Positions 1 to 8,349 of a stretch of DNA of 64,000 bases are shown here, piece by piece. The stretch spans positions 3,534,001 through 3,598,000 of the forward strand of contig NZ_LT670819.1 in assembly GCF_900129855.1 (NCBI RefSeq), in the 5' to 3' direction. Made by a program: the position numbers and the translations under genes. How positions within the stretch are numbered: the first letter of the stretch is position 1; each line of letters opens with the position of its first letter. The notes beneath the pieces are model-generated. The model was not told where the DNA came from. It made no database searches and was given only the letters and a program-made list of their open reading frames with translations. Source of the DNA: Streptomyces sp. 3214.6. GTDB taxonomy: Bacteria > Actinomycetota > Actinomycetes > Streptomycetales > Streptomycetaceae.

Positions 1-59
1 GCGTAGGACACGGTGCTCCGCGAGACACCGGCCCTGCGGGCGATCTCACCGATGTTCAC
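1..59 (-). CDS. LacI-family transcriptional regulator, N-terminal start only (cut by window edge)
   Basis: Only the first 19 codons plus two bases are inside the window. Read on the minus strand from a GTG at 59-57, the peptide begins MNIGEIARRAGVSRSTVSYA, the classical LacI/GalR helix-turn-helix with the A-x-x-A-G-V-S-x-x-T-V-S pattern. An AGGAG ribosome site lies just upstream at about 65-69. The gene is divergent from the secreted glycoside hydrolase at 563, and the shared intergenic region holds CGAACCGGTTCG palindromes of the kind LacI proteins bind. It is therefore probably the substrate-responsive repressor of that hydrolase and perhaps of genes outside the window. The effector domain cannot be seen. 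Confidence 0.85.
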   Translation of the reverse strand, partial: MNIGEIARRAGVSRSTVSY

Positions 60-73
60 GGAGAACTCCTTGC

Positions 74-87
74 TCGAACCGGTTCGA
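74..87. promoter_or_regulatory. LacI-type operator, site 1
   Basis: TCGAACCGGTTCGA is a perfect 14-bp palindrome with the central CCGG typical of LacI/GalR operators. It sits 15 bp upstream of the regulator's GTG start, where binding would give autorepression. That it binds this regulator is inferred from position and symmetry. Confidence 0.7.
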
Positions 88-156
88 CACTCCGAAGGGA
101 CAGAGCGTCCGACTCGTGTGGGTAGCGGGTGAGGAGAGTACGAACCCCCGGATCGT

Positions 157-168
157 CGAACCGGTTCG
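157..168. promoter_or_regulatory. LacI-type operator, site 2
   Basis: CGAACCGGTTCG, the same 12-bp palindromic core as the sites at 74 and 321, lies in the middle of the divergent intergenic region. The spacing between cores (82 and 164 bp) would allow looping between dimers, but this is inference. Confidence 0.65.
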
Positions 169-320
169 CGTGAAGTGAAGGTAGGAACAAGGCGGGCGGC
201 TGTCAACACCTGAATCAATACTTCTCGTCACACAACGGCAATCTGGACGATTCATGGACTTCGCCGACTTCGCTTGAGTCAGAGGTATTGCTGCGAGATT
301 TCCCCGGTGCTAACTTCCTG

Positions 321-332
321 CGAACCGGTTCG
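321..332. promoter_or_regulatory. LacI-type operator, site 3, with a degenerate fourth site at 441-452
   Basis: This is a third exact CGAACCGGTTCG. A related but imperfect copy, CGCACCGATTCG (10 of 12 matching), follows at 441-452, closer to the hydrolase start. Three identical palindromes between divergent genes strongly suggest coordinated control by the adjacent LacI protein. No other gene was recognised between 60 and 562. Confidence 0.65.
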
Positions 333-562
333 ATGAAGTGATCCTTCCGGCGACCGAGGCTCGTTCCGCACCGCCCGTGGTGCGCGGGGCGCCACCACTG
401 CCACCCGGGTCAGCCGACTCGGTTCCGGGGCGCATGTGATCGCACCGATTCGACAACGTGTCATCTCGACCCCTCTTCTCCGGCAACGGCATGCGGACGA
501 GCAGCCGGGGGCCGAGGCGGTCCGACCGGGACCCGTTACTCAAAGGATTGAGGACGCACTCC

Positions 563-3500
563 ATGTCATCCGCTGACAGATCAGCCCGGCGCCGGGCCCC
601 GGCCGCCGTGGCCCTGGCCCTCGGCGCGGGCGTGCTGGTCGCGCCGACCTCCCCCGCGCAGGCGGCCGACACACCCCGGCCCACGGCCCGCTACACCTTC
701 GACGACGACCTCGCGTCCGGGAAGATCACCGACAGTTCCGGCAACGGCCTGACGGCGAGCCTGGTCAACGGCTCCACCGCGCAGTCCGTCGAGGGCACGG
801 GCGGCGGCAAGGCGCTCGCCCTGCCCGGCGGGGCGCCCACCTCCGACGGCGCGTACGTCCGCCTGCCCCGCGAAGTGGTCGGCGACGCCACCGACCTGAC
901 GGTGTCCGCCCGTGTGAAGTGGGGCAGTGACACGTCGTCCTGGCAGCGGATCTTCGATCTTGGCGCCGGCACCACGAAGTACCTCTTCACCACCCCGTCC
1001 AACAACGGCGGGGTGCTGCGCACCGCCGTGACCACCGGCGGAGGAGGCGCGGAGTCCCAGGTCTCCGGGTACGCGGCGCTCCCCGCCGACACCTGGCGGA
1101 CGGTCACAGTCACCCTCGACACCGCCGCCGGACAGGTCACCACCTACCTCGACGGGGTGGCGGTCTCCTCCGCGGCGACGACCGTCAAGGCCAAGGAGCT
1201 GCTGGACGGTTCGGCCACGTCCGCCGGTTACATCGGCAAGTCCCTCTACCCGGATCCGCTGCTCAAGGGCGCGATCGACGACTTCACCGTGTGGCACTCG
1301 GCACTGAGCGCCGAGCAGGTGGCGGGTGTGGTCGGCGACGTCCCCACGCTCCGGGCGCTGTCGCAGACGTCCTTCGAGGTCCGCACCACCACCGGGACGG
1401 CCCCGTCCCTGCCCCCATCGGTCCGCTCCTCCTACTCCGACGGCTACGACCGCGACACACCGATCGTCTGGGACGCCGTACCGCCAGAGAAGTACGCCCG
1501 GCCCGGCACGTTCACGCTGACGGGCACGGCGGCCGGGCGCGAGGTGAAGGCGACCGTCACCGTGGTCCGCGAAGGTCAGCTCACCGTCGACCTCGGCTCG
1601 GACACCGGCGCCTTCCACGGCGGCGCCTCCGGCACCCTCTACGGTGTGTACGGACCCGACGTCCCCACCAACAACCTCATCGAGGGCATGGGCCTGCGCA
1701 CGGTCTCCACCAAGGCGCAGGACGGCCCCCAGCACCCGGGGGCCGACGCACTGGAGGTGGTGAAGCCGCTGGCCGACTCCACCGACGGTGACGTGTACAT
1801 CTACATGACCGACATCCACCGCGGGTTCCCGTACGAGTGGCCGGGCAACACCCCCGCGGAGAAGCTCAAGCTGTACGAGGAGAAGATCGCGGGGCAGGTC
1901 GACCAGGTGCTGCGCCTGCCGGAGCGGTACCAGGACAACATCGTGTTCGTGCCGTTCAACGAGCCCGAGGGCAACATGTTCGGCACCGGCCAGTGGAGCT
2001 ACAACAAGGTCAGCTGGCTCGACGACCCCGACGACTACTTCGCCGCCTGGGACAGCGCCTACAAGCTCATCAAGGGCAGGATGCCCGACGCGCGCATCGC
2101 CGGCCCCAACACCAGCATCCTCTACGACCAGGTGAAGGGCTTCCTCACACACGCCCTGGCCGCCGGCACCGTCCCCGACGTCATCACCTGGCACGAGCTG
2201 AGCCACCCGGAGGCCGTGCGCGAGAGCGTCGCCAAGTACCGGGCGTGGGAGAAGGAGCTGTTCAAGGGCACCGACCGTGAGGGCAGCCAACTCCCCATCA
2301 ACATCAACGAGTACGCCTTCAACTACCACACCTCCGTTCCCGGCCAGATGATCCAGTGGGTCTCCGCGATCGAGGAGTCCAAGGTGGACGCCGACATCGC
2401 GTACTGGAACATCGACGGCAACCTCTCCGACTCCGCTGTGCAGTCGAACCGCGGCAACGGCCAGTGGTGGCTGCTCAACGCGTACGCCTCGATGAGCGGC
2501 CACACCGTGACGGTGAACCCGCCGTTCCCCGGCCAGAACTATCGCATGCAGGGCGTCGCCACCCTCGACGAGAAGAAGAAGCAGGCCCGGCTGATCTTCG
2601 GCGGCTCCACCGGCGAGGGTCACATCACCTTCGCGGGCGTTCCTAAGAAGCTCTTCGGAACGAGCGTGCACGCCTGGGTGCGGGAGATCGAGTGGACCGG
2701 GCAGGTGGGCGATTCCCCCGGCCCGGTACTGCGGGCCGAGCGGAACCTGAAGGTCGCGGGTGACGGCACGGTCTCCGTCGACTTCGGCGACGGCACGCTG
2801 CCGACACTCAAGGAGTCCTCGGCGTACGAGATCGTCCTCAGCCCGGCCGGAAACGCGAAGGCCACGCAGTCCTCGCCGGTGCGCTGGCAGAGCTCGTACG
2901 AGGCGGAGGATGCCGCCCACACCGGTTCCGGCTACTCCAAGAACGGCCCCGAGGGCTCACCGCGCGACGTGTCGAAGTTCTACACCTCCGGCGGCTACGA
3001 CGTCGGCGGCCTGCGCACCGGCTCGGACGTCACCCTCGACTTCACCGTGGACGTGCCCGAGGACGGCACCTACGACCTGAGCGTCTTCGCCAACTCCCTC
3101 AACACCTTCGACCAGGTCAAGGAACAGGGCCCCACCAACGTCTTCCTGCGCGTGGACGGCAAGGCGGACAGCGAGCAGGAACTGCACCTGCCGCTCGGCT
3201 ACAAGTGGGTGGTGTGGGACCACACCGACTCCAAGGTCCAGCTCACCAAGGGCAAGCACACCCTGACCCTCGCCGCGAAGAGCCTCGACGGCAAGCGCGC
3301 CACCAAGGGCGACGCCATCGTCGACCGCCTCACTCTGTCCCTCCCCGAGGCATCGGCGAGCACCCAGGTGTACGAGGGCGAACTCGCCTGGCTGGGCGGC
3401 AGCGCCCGGCCCGTCTACGACCTGCCGAAGCGGGCGGCCACGGGATCGGGCGCGGCCCGGCTCCCGAAGGAGGGGACCGCGACCTTCTGGGTCTACTCCG

Positions 3501-4213
3501 CCGCCGACCGTGAGGCCACCCTCAAGATCGACACCCTCGGCGGCTCAGGCGCCCGCGTCGCCGTCAACGGCCGGAGCGTCCTGCGCCTGGACAAGGGCGG
3601 GAACAGCGTCGCGGTCTCCCTGTCCGGTGGCGTCAACAAGGTGACGGTGACCGGCGGTTCAGGCACCACCCTCGTCGACCGCCTCACGGTCACCCCGACC
3701 GAGGGCACCCTCAAGACGCGGACGTACGAGGCGCAGGACGCCACCCTCGCCGGCACGGCCACACTCAGCCCGCTCTCCCTGGCCACGGACGGCACCGCGA
3801 TCACCGGCATCGGCGGTGCCCCGGGCAACGGCAACACGGCCACGTTCACCGTCACCGCGGACAAGACGGGCCTGTACGCGCTGCGCATCCGCTACTCCAA
3901 CCCCGAACAGTCCCCGGCCACCCACTACAACCCGGACCCGCTCGCCCGCCACGCCGACCTCACCGTCAACGGCGGCACGACGCAGCGGGTCGCCTTCCCG
4001 CACACCTTCCACCAGAACGACTTCTGGGAGCTGACCGTCCCGGTCCAGCTCAAGAACGGACAGAACACGCTCACCTTCCGCTCCGAGGAACTGCCCAACT
4101 TCGACGGCACCAGCTACGCCTCGGACACCTTCCCCGGCGTGCTGCTCCGCTCCCGCTACGCCCCGCTGATCGACCGGATCACGGTCGCCCCGTACGCGAA
4201 GGAGGTGCGATGA
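563..4213 (+). CDS. Secreted multidomain glycoside hydrolase (LamG, Ig-like, clan-A-like barrel, three CBM35/6-like modules)
   Basis: A 1216-aa exported protein. The ATG at 563 is chosen because AGGA lies about 8 nt upstream and a signal peptide follows at once (twin-arginine-poor Arg-rich start, Ala/Leu/Val core, AQA cleavage near residue 34). An in-frame upstream start at 458 would bury this signal. Order of domains: LamG/concanavalin-like about 36-265, a bacterial Ig-like module about 265-350, a TIM-barrel-like catalytic region about 350-750, then three modules opening YEAED, YEGEL and YEAQD (about 776, 936 and 1053) that look like CBM35/CBM6 beta-sandwiches. Candidate acid/base is E467 in FNEPEG and candidate nucleophile E583 in NINEYA, a spacing typical of clan GH-A. 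The closest family seems GH39-like, but substrate and exact GH family cannot be assigned. Likely regulated by the divergent LacI gene. Confidence 0.8.
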   Translation: MSSADRSARRRAPAAVALALGAGVLVAPTSPAQAADTPRPTARYTFDDDLASGKITDSSGNGLTASLVNGSTAQSVEGTGGGKALALPGGAPTSDGAYVRLPREVVGDATDLTVSARVKWGSDTSSWQRIFDLGAGTTKYLFTTPSNNGGVLRTAVTTGGGGAESQVSGYAALPADTWRTVTVTLDTAAGQVTTYLDGVAVSSAATTVKAKELLDGSATSAGYIGKSLYPDPLLKGAIDDFTVWHSALSAEQVAGVVGDVPTLRALSQTSFEVRTTTGTAPSLPPSVRSSYSDGYDRDTPIVWDAVPPEKYARPGTFTLTGTAAGREVKATVTVVREGQLTVDLGSDTGAFHGGASGTLYGVYGPDVPTNNLIEGMGLRTVSTKAQDGPQHPGADALEVVKPLADSTDGDVYIYMTDIHRGFPYEWPGNTPAEKLKLYEEKIAGQVDQVLRLPERYQDNIVFVPFNEPEGNMFGTGQWSYNKVSWLDDPDDYFAAWDSAYKLIKGRMPDARIAGPNTSILYDQVKGFLTHALAAGTVPDVITWHELSHPEAVRESVAKYRAWEKELFKGTDREGSQLPININEYAFNYHTSVPGQMIQWVSAIEESKVDADIAYWNIDGNLSDSAVQSNRGNGQWWLLNAYASMSGHTVTVNPPFPGQNYRMQGVATLDEKKKQARLIFGGSTGEGHITFAGVPKKLFGTSVHAWVREIEWTGQVGDSPGPVLRAERNLKVAGDGTVSVDFGDGTLPTLKESSAYEIVLSPAGNAKATQSSPVRWQSSYEAEDAAHTGSGYSKNGPEGSPRDVSKFYTSGGYDVGGLRTGSDVTLDFTVDVPEDGTYDLSVFANSLNTFDQVKEQGPTNVFLRVDGKADSEQELHLPLGYKWVVWDHTDSKVQLTKGKHTLTLAAKSLDGKRATKGDAIVDRLTLSLPEASASTQVYEGELAWLGGSARPVYDLPKRAATGSGAARLPKEGTATFWVYSAADREATLKIDTLGGSGARVAVNGRSVLRLDKGGNSVAVSLSGGVNKVTVTGGSGTTLVDRLTVTPTEGTLKTRTYEAQDATLAGTATLSPLSLATDGTAITGIGGAPGNGNTATFTVTADKTGLYALRIRYSNPEQSPATHYNPDPLARHADLTVNGGTTQRVAFPHTFHQNDFWELTVPVQLKNGQNTLTFRSEELPNFDGTSYASDTFPGVLLRSRYAPLIDRITVAPYAKEVR

Positions 4214-4323
4214 GGTGAGCGGCGTCAGCGGCGAGGTGACGCGTACGAAGACCGGGTAGCGGGGCATCGCCTCCCACCCGCCGCCCGCCGGAGCGCGCCC
4301 ACCCCGCCACCGATGCCGCGTGC

Positions 4324-4362
4324 AGGCGACCGGGTCCGTCAGGCCGACGGACCCGGTCGCCT
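4324..4362. terminator. Bidirectional hairpin terminator
   Basis: A perfect 17-bp inverted repeat (arms 4324-4340 and 4346-4362, 5-nt loop) stands between the convergent hydrolase gene (stop 4213) and the AAA regulator gene (stop 4437). GC-rich hairpins without a T-run are usual terminators in Streptomyces, and this one could serve both directions. Confidence 0.8.
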
Positions 4363-4436
4363 CGCTGTGCGAAGCCGGCGGTCGGCCTGGTCGGCGTCGT
4401 CGGCCGCCGTCGGTGGCAGGGCCAGGAGCCGCACGT

Positions 4437-7400
4437 CTACTCACCGCCGGTTTGCTGGTGGGCCCGGTCCGGGGAGGCCAGCTCCGCCCTGCTGGTCACC
4501 CCCAGTTTGCGGCCTGCTTGCTCAATCAGTCCGGTCACGTCGTGCGGGGTCAGGAGCAGGGCCTGGGCGATCTGACGGTCACTGTGACCCGCGCGGAGCA
4601 GCTCGACCAGCCGGTGTTCGGTCGGGGACAGGCTCGGGGCCGCCGGTGGAGCCGGCTTCGGGCGCACTCCTGCCGTGGCGAGCGCTCCGCGTACTTGGCC
4701 GGCCAGCAGGACGCTGCCGCAGCTGTCCGCGAGGTGGAGCGCCTGGGTGAGGGCCTGGCGGGCCTTGTCGGTCTCGCCGCCGCGCAGGAGGGCGGTTCCC
4801 AGCGCGTAGTGGGCGCGGGCCAGTTCGAGTCGGGCGGGGGACCGTTTCAGCAGGGCCACGGCCTCGCGCAGGAGGGCCTGTCCTTTGCGTCCGCCGTGGA
4901 TGACGCCCAGGCAGCGTGAGGCCACCCCGATCGATCGCTCGGTGCCCCACCGGTGGGCCAGCTCCAGTTCCTCGGTGGCCAGTTGGAGCGCGTCCGTCCG
5001 CTGTCCGAGCGTGAGGTGCAGCAAGGCCGCCCGCGACCGCCACGGCGCCCCGGCCAGGCTCATGACCTGTGCCCGGTTCTCCTCCGCGCCGTACTCGTGC
5101 AGGATGGCGAGGGCGGCGGCCTGGTTGCCCCGCGCCGCGTGCAGGCGACTGCGTACGAGGAGCGCCGGGCCCTGCCAGGTCCAGCCCACCCGGTCGAAGT
5201 CGGCGTCCGCGGTGAGCGCTGCCGTCGCCGAGGTCAGGTCGCACCGCTCGATCAGCGACTCGCCCACCTGGGTCGTCAACGACAGCCTGACCCGAGGCTC
5301 CAAGCCCTGGTCTGCCGTGGTGGCGGGGTGTCCGAAGTCAGCGGTGAGCGGGAGCTGTCGGCCGCGGCGGGCCTGGACGAGCAGCTGCCAGGTCAGCGCG
5401 GACGAGACCAACAGGAACGAGCCCCATCGGCCGCCCATGTCGCCGATGCGGTCGAAGCGCGCGACCGCGTCGTCGAGCCGGTCGGTGGCCACGAAGGCCA
5501 GCCCGGCGAGGGTCACGAGCATCTGGGACGTGTCCGCCGCGACCAGGCCGCCTCGCAGGGCCCGGTCGAGGAGGTCGTTGGCGACCTGGGCACTGGCCTC
5601 CCCGGTGGTGGCCGGGGCGGACAGCGCGGCCAGGATCATGCACTCACCGGGGGTGTCCCCGGCCAGCTTGTGGTCCCACAGCTGTCGCGCGTGCCGGCGT
5701 GCGGCGGGGAGCGTGGACAGCTGGTCGTAGCCGATCAACAGCATCTGCGCCTGAAGGAACCACGACACCTCACGAGCGAGGCCGATGCCGTCGTCGGTCT
5801 GCCCCAGATCGTCCACAGCACGGGCGAGGACGTCGACGGCGCGCTCGTGCTCATGGCTGAGGAACAGCGCGCTGGCGAGCAGAGAGGCCGCCTCGGCCAG
5901 CGCATACGGGTCGGCTAACGCCATCGAGGCCTGCGTCAGGTGGTGCCTGGCCGCGCCGGCATCGATCTGTATCTCGTCCTTGCCCAACTCCAGCAGCAAG
6001 GGACCACGCTCTTCGACGGACACCGGCTCGCGCAGCGCCCGGCGCAGATAGGCGACGGTGACCTCCGGAGCCCCTCGGCCACGAGTCGCCCGCGCCGCCT
6101 CCCGCAGGGCGTCCACCCACCAGTTCTCACCGCCCGGCTCGGCCAGCAGCAGATGGGCCGCCACCAGATCGTCGGCCGCGCCGTCGCTCCGCAGCAGTTC
6201 GGCTGCCCGCGCGTGACCGGCGGCCAGTTCCACCGGCCCCAGGACGGCCTCGGCGACAGCGGCGCGGACCAGGGCGTGCCCGAACCGCACCGGCTCACCC
6301 GGCGCCAGCACACCGATCTGCCGCAGCCTGCCGCCGAGCTCCCGTGCCGTCGACTCGCCCAGCCCCGCCAGCTCGGCCGCGACGTTCCAGGCGGCCTCGT
6401 CCCCCAGAACTACCAGGGCCCGCGCCAGGCGGAGGACCGGCTCCGGCTCGTCGGCCAGCCGCTTGACCACGGTTCCGGCCAGGATCCGGCCCCGGAACTC
6501 CTCCACCAGATGGGCCTGCTCGTCGGTGGCCCCGACCTGGTTGTCGGCCAGGGTCCGCAGCAACTGGTGCAGCAGCAGCGGGTTGCTTTCGGTGGCCGAG
6601 GCACACGCGGCGACGAACCGTGGTTCGCCGGGCCCCAGGCTCGCCCGCACCAGGTGGGTCACACTGTCGAGGTCCAACCCGGGCAGGCCGACCGACCGGC
6701 AGTAGGGCTGTCCGGCGATCCGCTCCAGCATCGGCTCGGCCCCGGACCCGGCCCCGTTGTCCGGCCGCCCCGCCAGCACCAGCAGCAGGGGCAGACCCCG
6801 CAGACGCCGCGCCAGGTACTCAAGCCACCGCACCGACGGGAGATCCGCCCAGTGCACGTCATCGACCACCAGGGCGACCGGCCCCTCGTCGGCGACATGC
6901 ACCATCAGCCAGTACAGGCTGTGCAGAAGGCCCGGCGACGCCTCGGGCGACAGCTCACCGGTCCCCTGCACACGCAGCGCGTGCGACGCCAACTGCGCCG
7001 GACCCGACAACAGCCGTGCCCGCCCCTCGTCACCGGCTCGGGCCAGCAGAGGCTCGACCAGCTGCCGCAGCACCGCGAAGGCGAAGCCCTGCTCCAGCTC
7101 CGCCCCGCTCGCGGACACCACCAGGATCTCCCGCGACTGCTGGACGCGAGCCCACGTGTCCAGCAGCGCGGTCTTCCCCATCCCCGCGCCCGCCCGTACC
7201 AGCACCACGCCGCCCCGGCCCGCGCGTGCCTCGTCGGCCGCACGCTCCAGGATCACCAGCTGGTCCCGACGACCTAACAGGCCGGACGGCGCCGTGCCGT
7301 CGTCGGCAGGAGGAGTCGTCGGCCGGCCGGGGCGGCCCGCCGCGAGCAACGCGGCGGCGTCGGCGTCGCCCAGCCCCAGCGCCGACACCAGCAACTGCGC

Positions 7401-7562
7401 CGTGCGGCGCTGCGGACGCGCCCGCCGGCCGCGCTCCAGATCCCGGATGGACCGGGCCGCCATCCCGGCGGCCTCGGCCAGCTCCTCCTGTGTCAGCCCC
7501 GCGGCCCGGCGAAAGACCAACAACATCTCACCGAACGTCGCCAACTCCCCCACCCCCCGCAC
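4437..7562 (-). CDS. Large ATP-dependent transcriptional regulator (XRE HTH - AAA ATPase - LuxR-like HTH)
   Basis: A 1041-aa protein. Residues about 9-60 form an XRE helix-turn-helix (LTQEELAEAAGMAARSIRDL). An AAA/STAND-type NTPase follows, with Walker A GAGMGKT at about 125-131 and Walker B ALVVDDVHWAD at about 230-240. A long helical, TPR-like middle leads to a C-terminal segment starting LSPTEHRLVELLRAGHSD that resembles a LuxR/GerE HTH, as in LAL regulators. Having an XRE domain in front distinguishes it from canonical LAL proteins. It probably integrates an ATP/ligand signal to activate transcription. It is transcribed away from the 8.35-23.55 kb cassette with a 0.8-kb gap, so control of that cassette is possible but unproven. 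Confidence 0.85.
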   Translation of the reverse strand: MRGVGELATFGEMLLVFRRAAGLTQEELAEAAGMAARSIRDLERGRRARPQRRTAQLLVSALGLGDADAAALLAAGRPGRPTTPPADDGTAPSGLLGRRDQLVILERAADEARAGRGGVVLVRAGAGMGKTALLDTWARVQQSREILVVSASGAELEQGFAFAVLRQLVEPLLARAGDEGRARLLSGPAQLASHALRVQGTGELSPEASPGLLHSLYWLMVHVADEGPVALVVDDVHWADLPSVRWLEYLARRLRGLPLLLVLAGRPDNGAGSGAEPMLERIAGQPYCRSVGLPGLDLDSVTHLVRASLGPGEPRFVAACASATESNPLLLHQLLRTLADNQVGATDEQAHLVEEFRGRILAGTVVKRLADEPEPVLRLARALVVLGDEAAWNVAAELAGLGESTARELGGRLRQIGVLAPGEPVRFGHALVRAAVAEAVLGPVELAAGHARAAELLRSDGAADDLVAAHLLLAEPGGENWWVDALREAARATRGRGAPEVTVAYLRRALREPVSVEERGPLLLELGKDEIQIDAGAARHHLTQASMALADPYALAEAASLLASALFLSHEHERAVDVLARAVDDLGQTDDGIGLAREVSWFLQAQMLLIGYDQLSTLPAARRHARQLWDHKLAGDTPGECMILAALSAPATTGEASAQVANDLLDRALRGGLVAADTSQMLVTLAGLAFVATDRLDDAVARFDRIGDMGGRWGSFLLVSSALTWQLLVQARRGRQLPLTADFGHPATTADQGLEPRVRLSLTTQVGESLIERCDLTSATAALTADADFDRVGWTWQGPALLVRSRLHAARGNQAAALAILHEYGAEENRAQVMSLAGAPWRSRAALLHLTLGQRTDALQLATEELELAHRWGTERSIGVASRCLGVIHGGRKGQALLREAVALLKRSPARLELARAHYALGTALLRGGETDKARQALTQALHLADSCGSVLLAGQVRGALATAGVRPKPAPPAAPSLSPTEHRLVELLRAGHSDRQIAQALLLTPHDVTGLIEQAGRKLGVTSRAELASPDRAHQQTGGE

Positions 7563-8349
7563 CGCCCCGCCTCACGGGACGGTCCCCTTCGAGTCCTGCC
7601 CGAAGCATCCGGGCGAGGACTCCGACGCCTCGCCGTTCAGCGGATGCTACTCACCGGCGATCGCTGCTTGCCGGCCGCCCTCCCTTTCGACAGGGGGGTC
7701 GAAAGGGAGGGCGCGGAGGTCACTCCGGCGCTCAACGCGATCGTGGTCGCACCACCGACCGCGGCGGCACTGAGCACGGGGGCGGACAGGGGCACCAGGA
7801 AGAACAACGGGACGGACCACCGGAAGAACCGCGCGGGAACCTTCCGGTGCCGCAGCCGGTCCCGTCGCGCACGCCGGCCGGACCGGAGGCGGCGGCCCGC
7901 CCGGGGACAGGGATCGGGCCGCCCTCGTTGTGCGAAGAGGGAACTTCACCGCGCCGGGGACGACGGCCCTGCCCAAGGTCCCGCCCAAGGCCCCGTCCAA
8001 GGCCCTCGTCGCGCTCGATCGCGTCGGCGTTCACGAGGAACGCACGTGGTGAGCCCGCTGCCGGAGCAGCTGTTGCGAGCTGCCGGCTCTCGTCCCGACA
8101 GCAGCCTCCGGCGGGCCGGACAGCCCCGTTTCCTGCGGTCGTTGCGGTCGCACAATCGTGAAGTGCGCGTTGGCCCGAGTTCCCGTCAAGACGTCCGGAC
8201 CACGCCGTCTCAAGTACTGCCGCTTTCAATCAACTGCGGTCTCCACAGGGCTGGTTGCTGAGTACGGTGGCGCTCGCTGAACTGGGAGAGACACCGTTCG
8301 ACCAGCAGCTGGACTCTGGGGGAACCGTGTTTCAAGGGACAGCCGTCGC
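7563..8349. other. Intergenic region with no convincing gene
   Basis: About 790 bp separate the AAA regulator from the large cassette. All reading frames are open by GC bias, but none has a convincing start, ribosome site or recognisable family. One minus-strand frame (roughly 7640-7900) encodes an Arg-rich stretch followed by a hydrophobic segment, but it lacks a normal start codon after its upstream stop. A short inverted repeat (CCCTCCCTTTCGAC with GTCGAAAGGGAGGG) lies at about 7678-7712. The promoter of the cassette should lie toward 8230-8340. Confidence 0.5.

Noticed and set aside
581-2920. Long open frame on the minus strand opposite the glycoside hydrolase
   Set aside because: Typical GC-bias shadow; low-complexity Gly/Val/Arg sequence with no motif, while the plus strand has a signal peptide and domains.
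7644-8261. Overlapping short frames in the 7.6-8.3 kb gap
   Set aside because: Arg/Pro-rich compositions, no ribosome sites and no recognisable family; one hydrophobic minus frame lacks a start codon.
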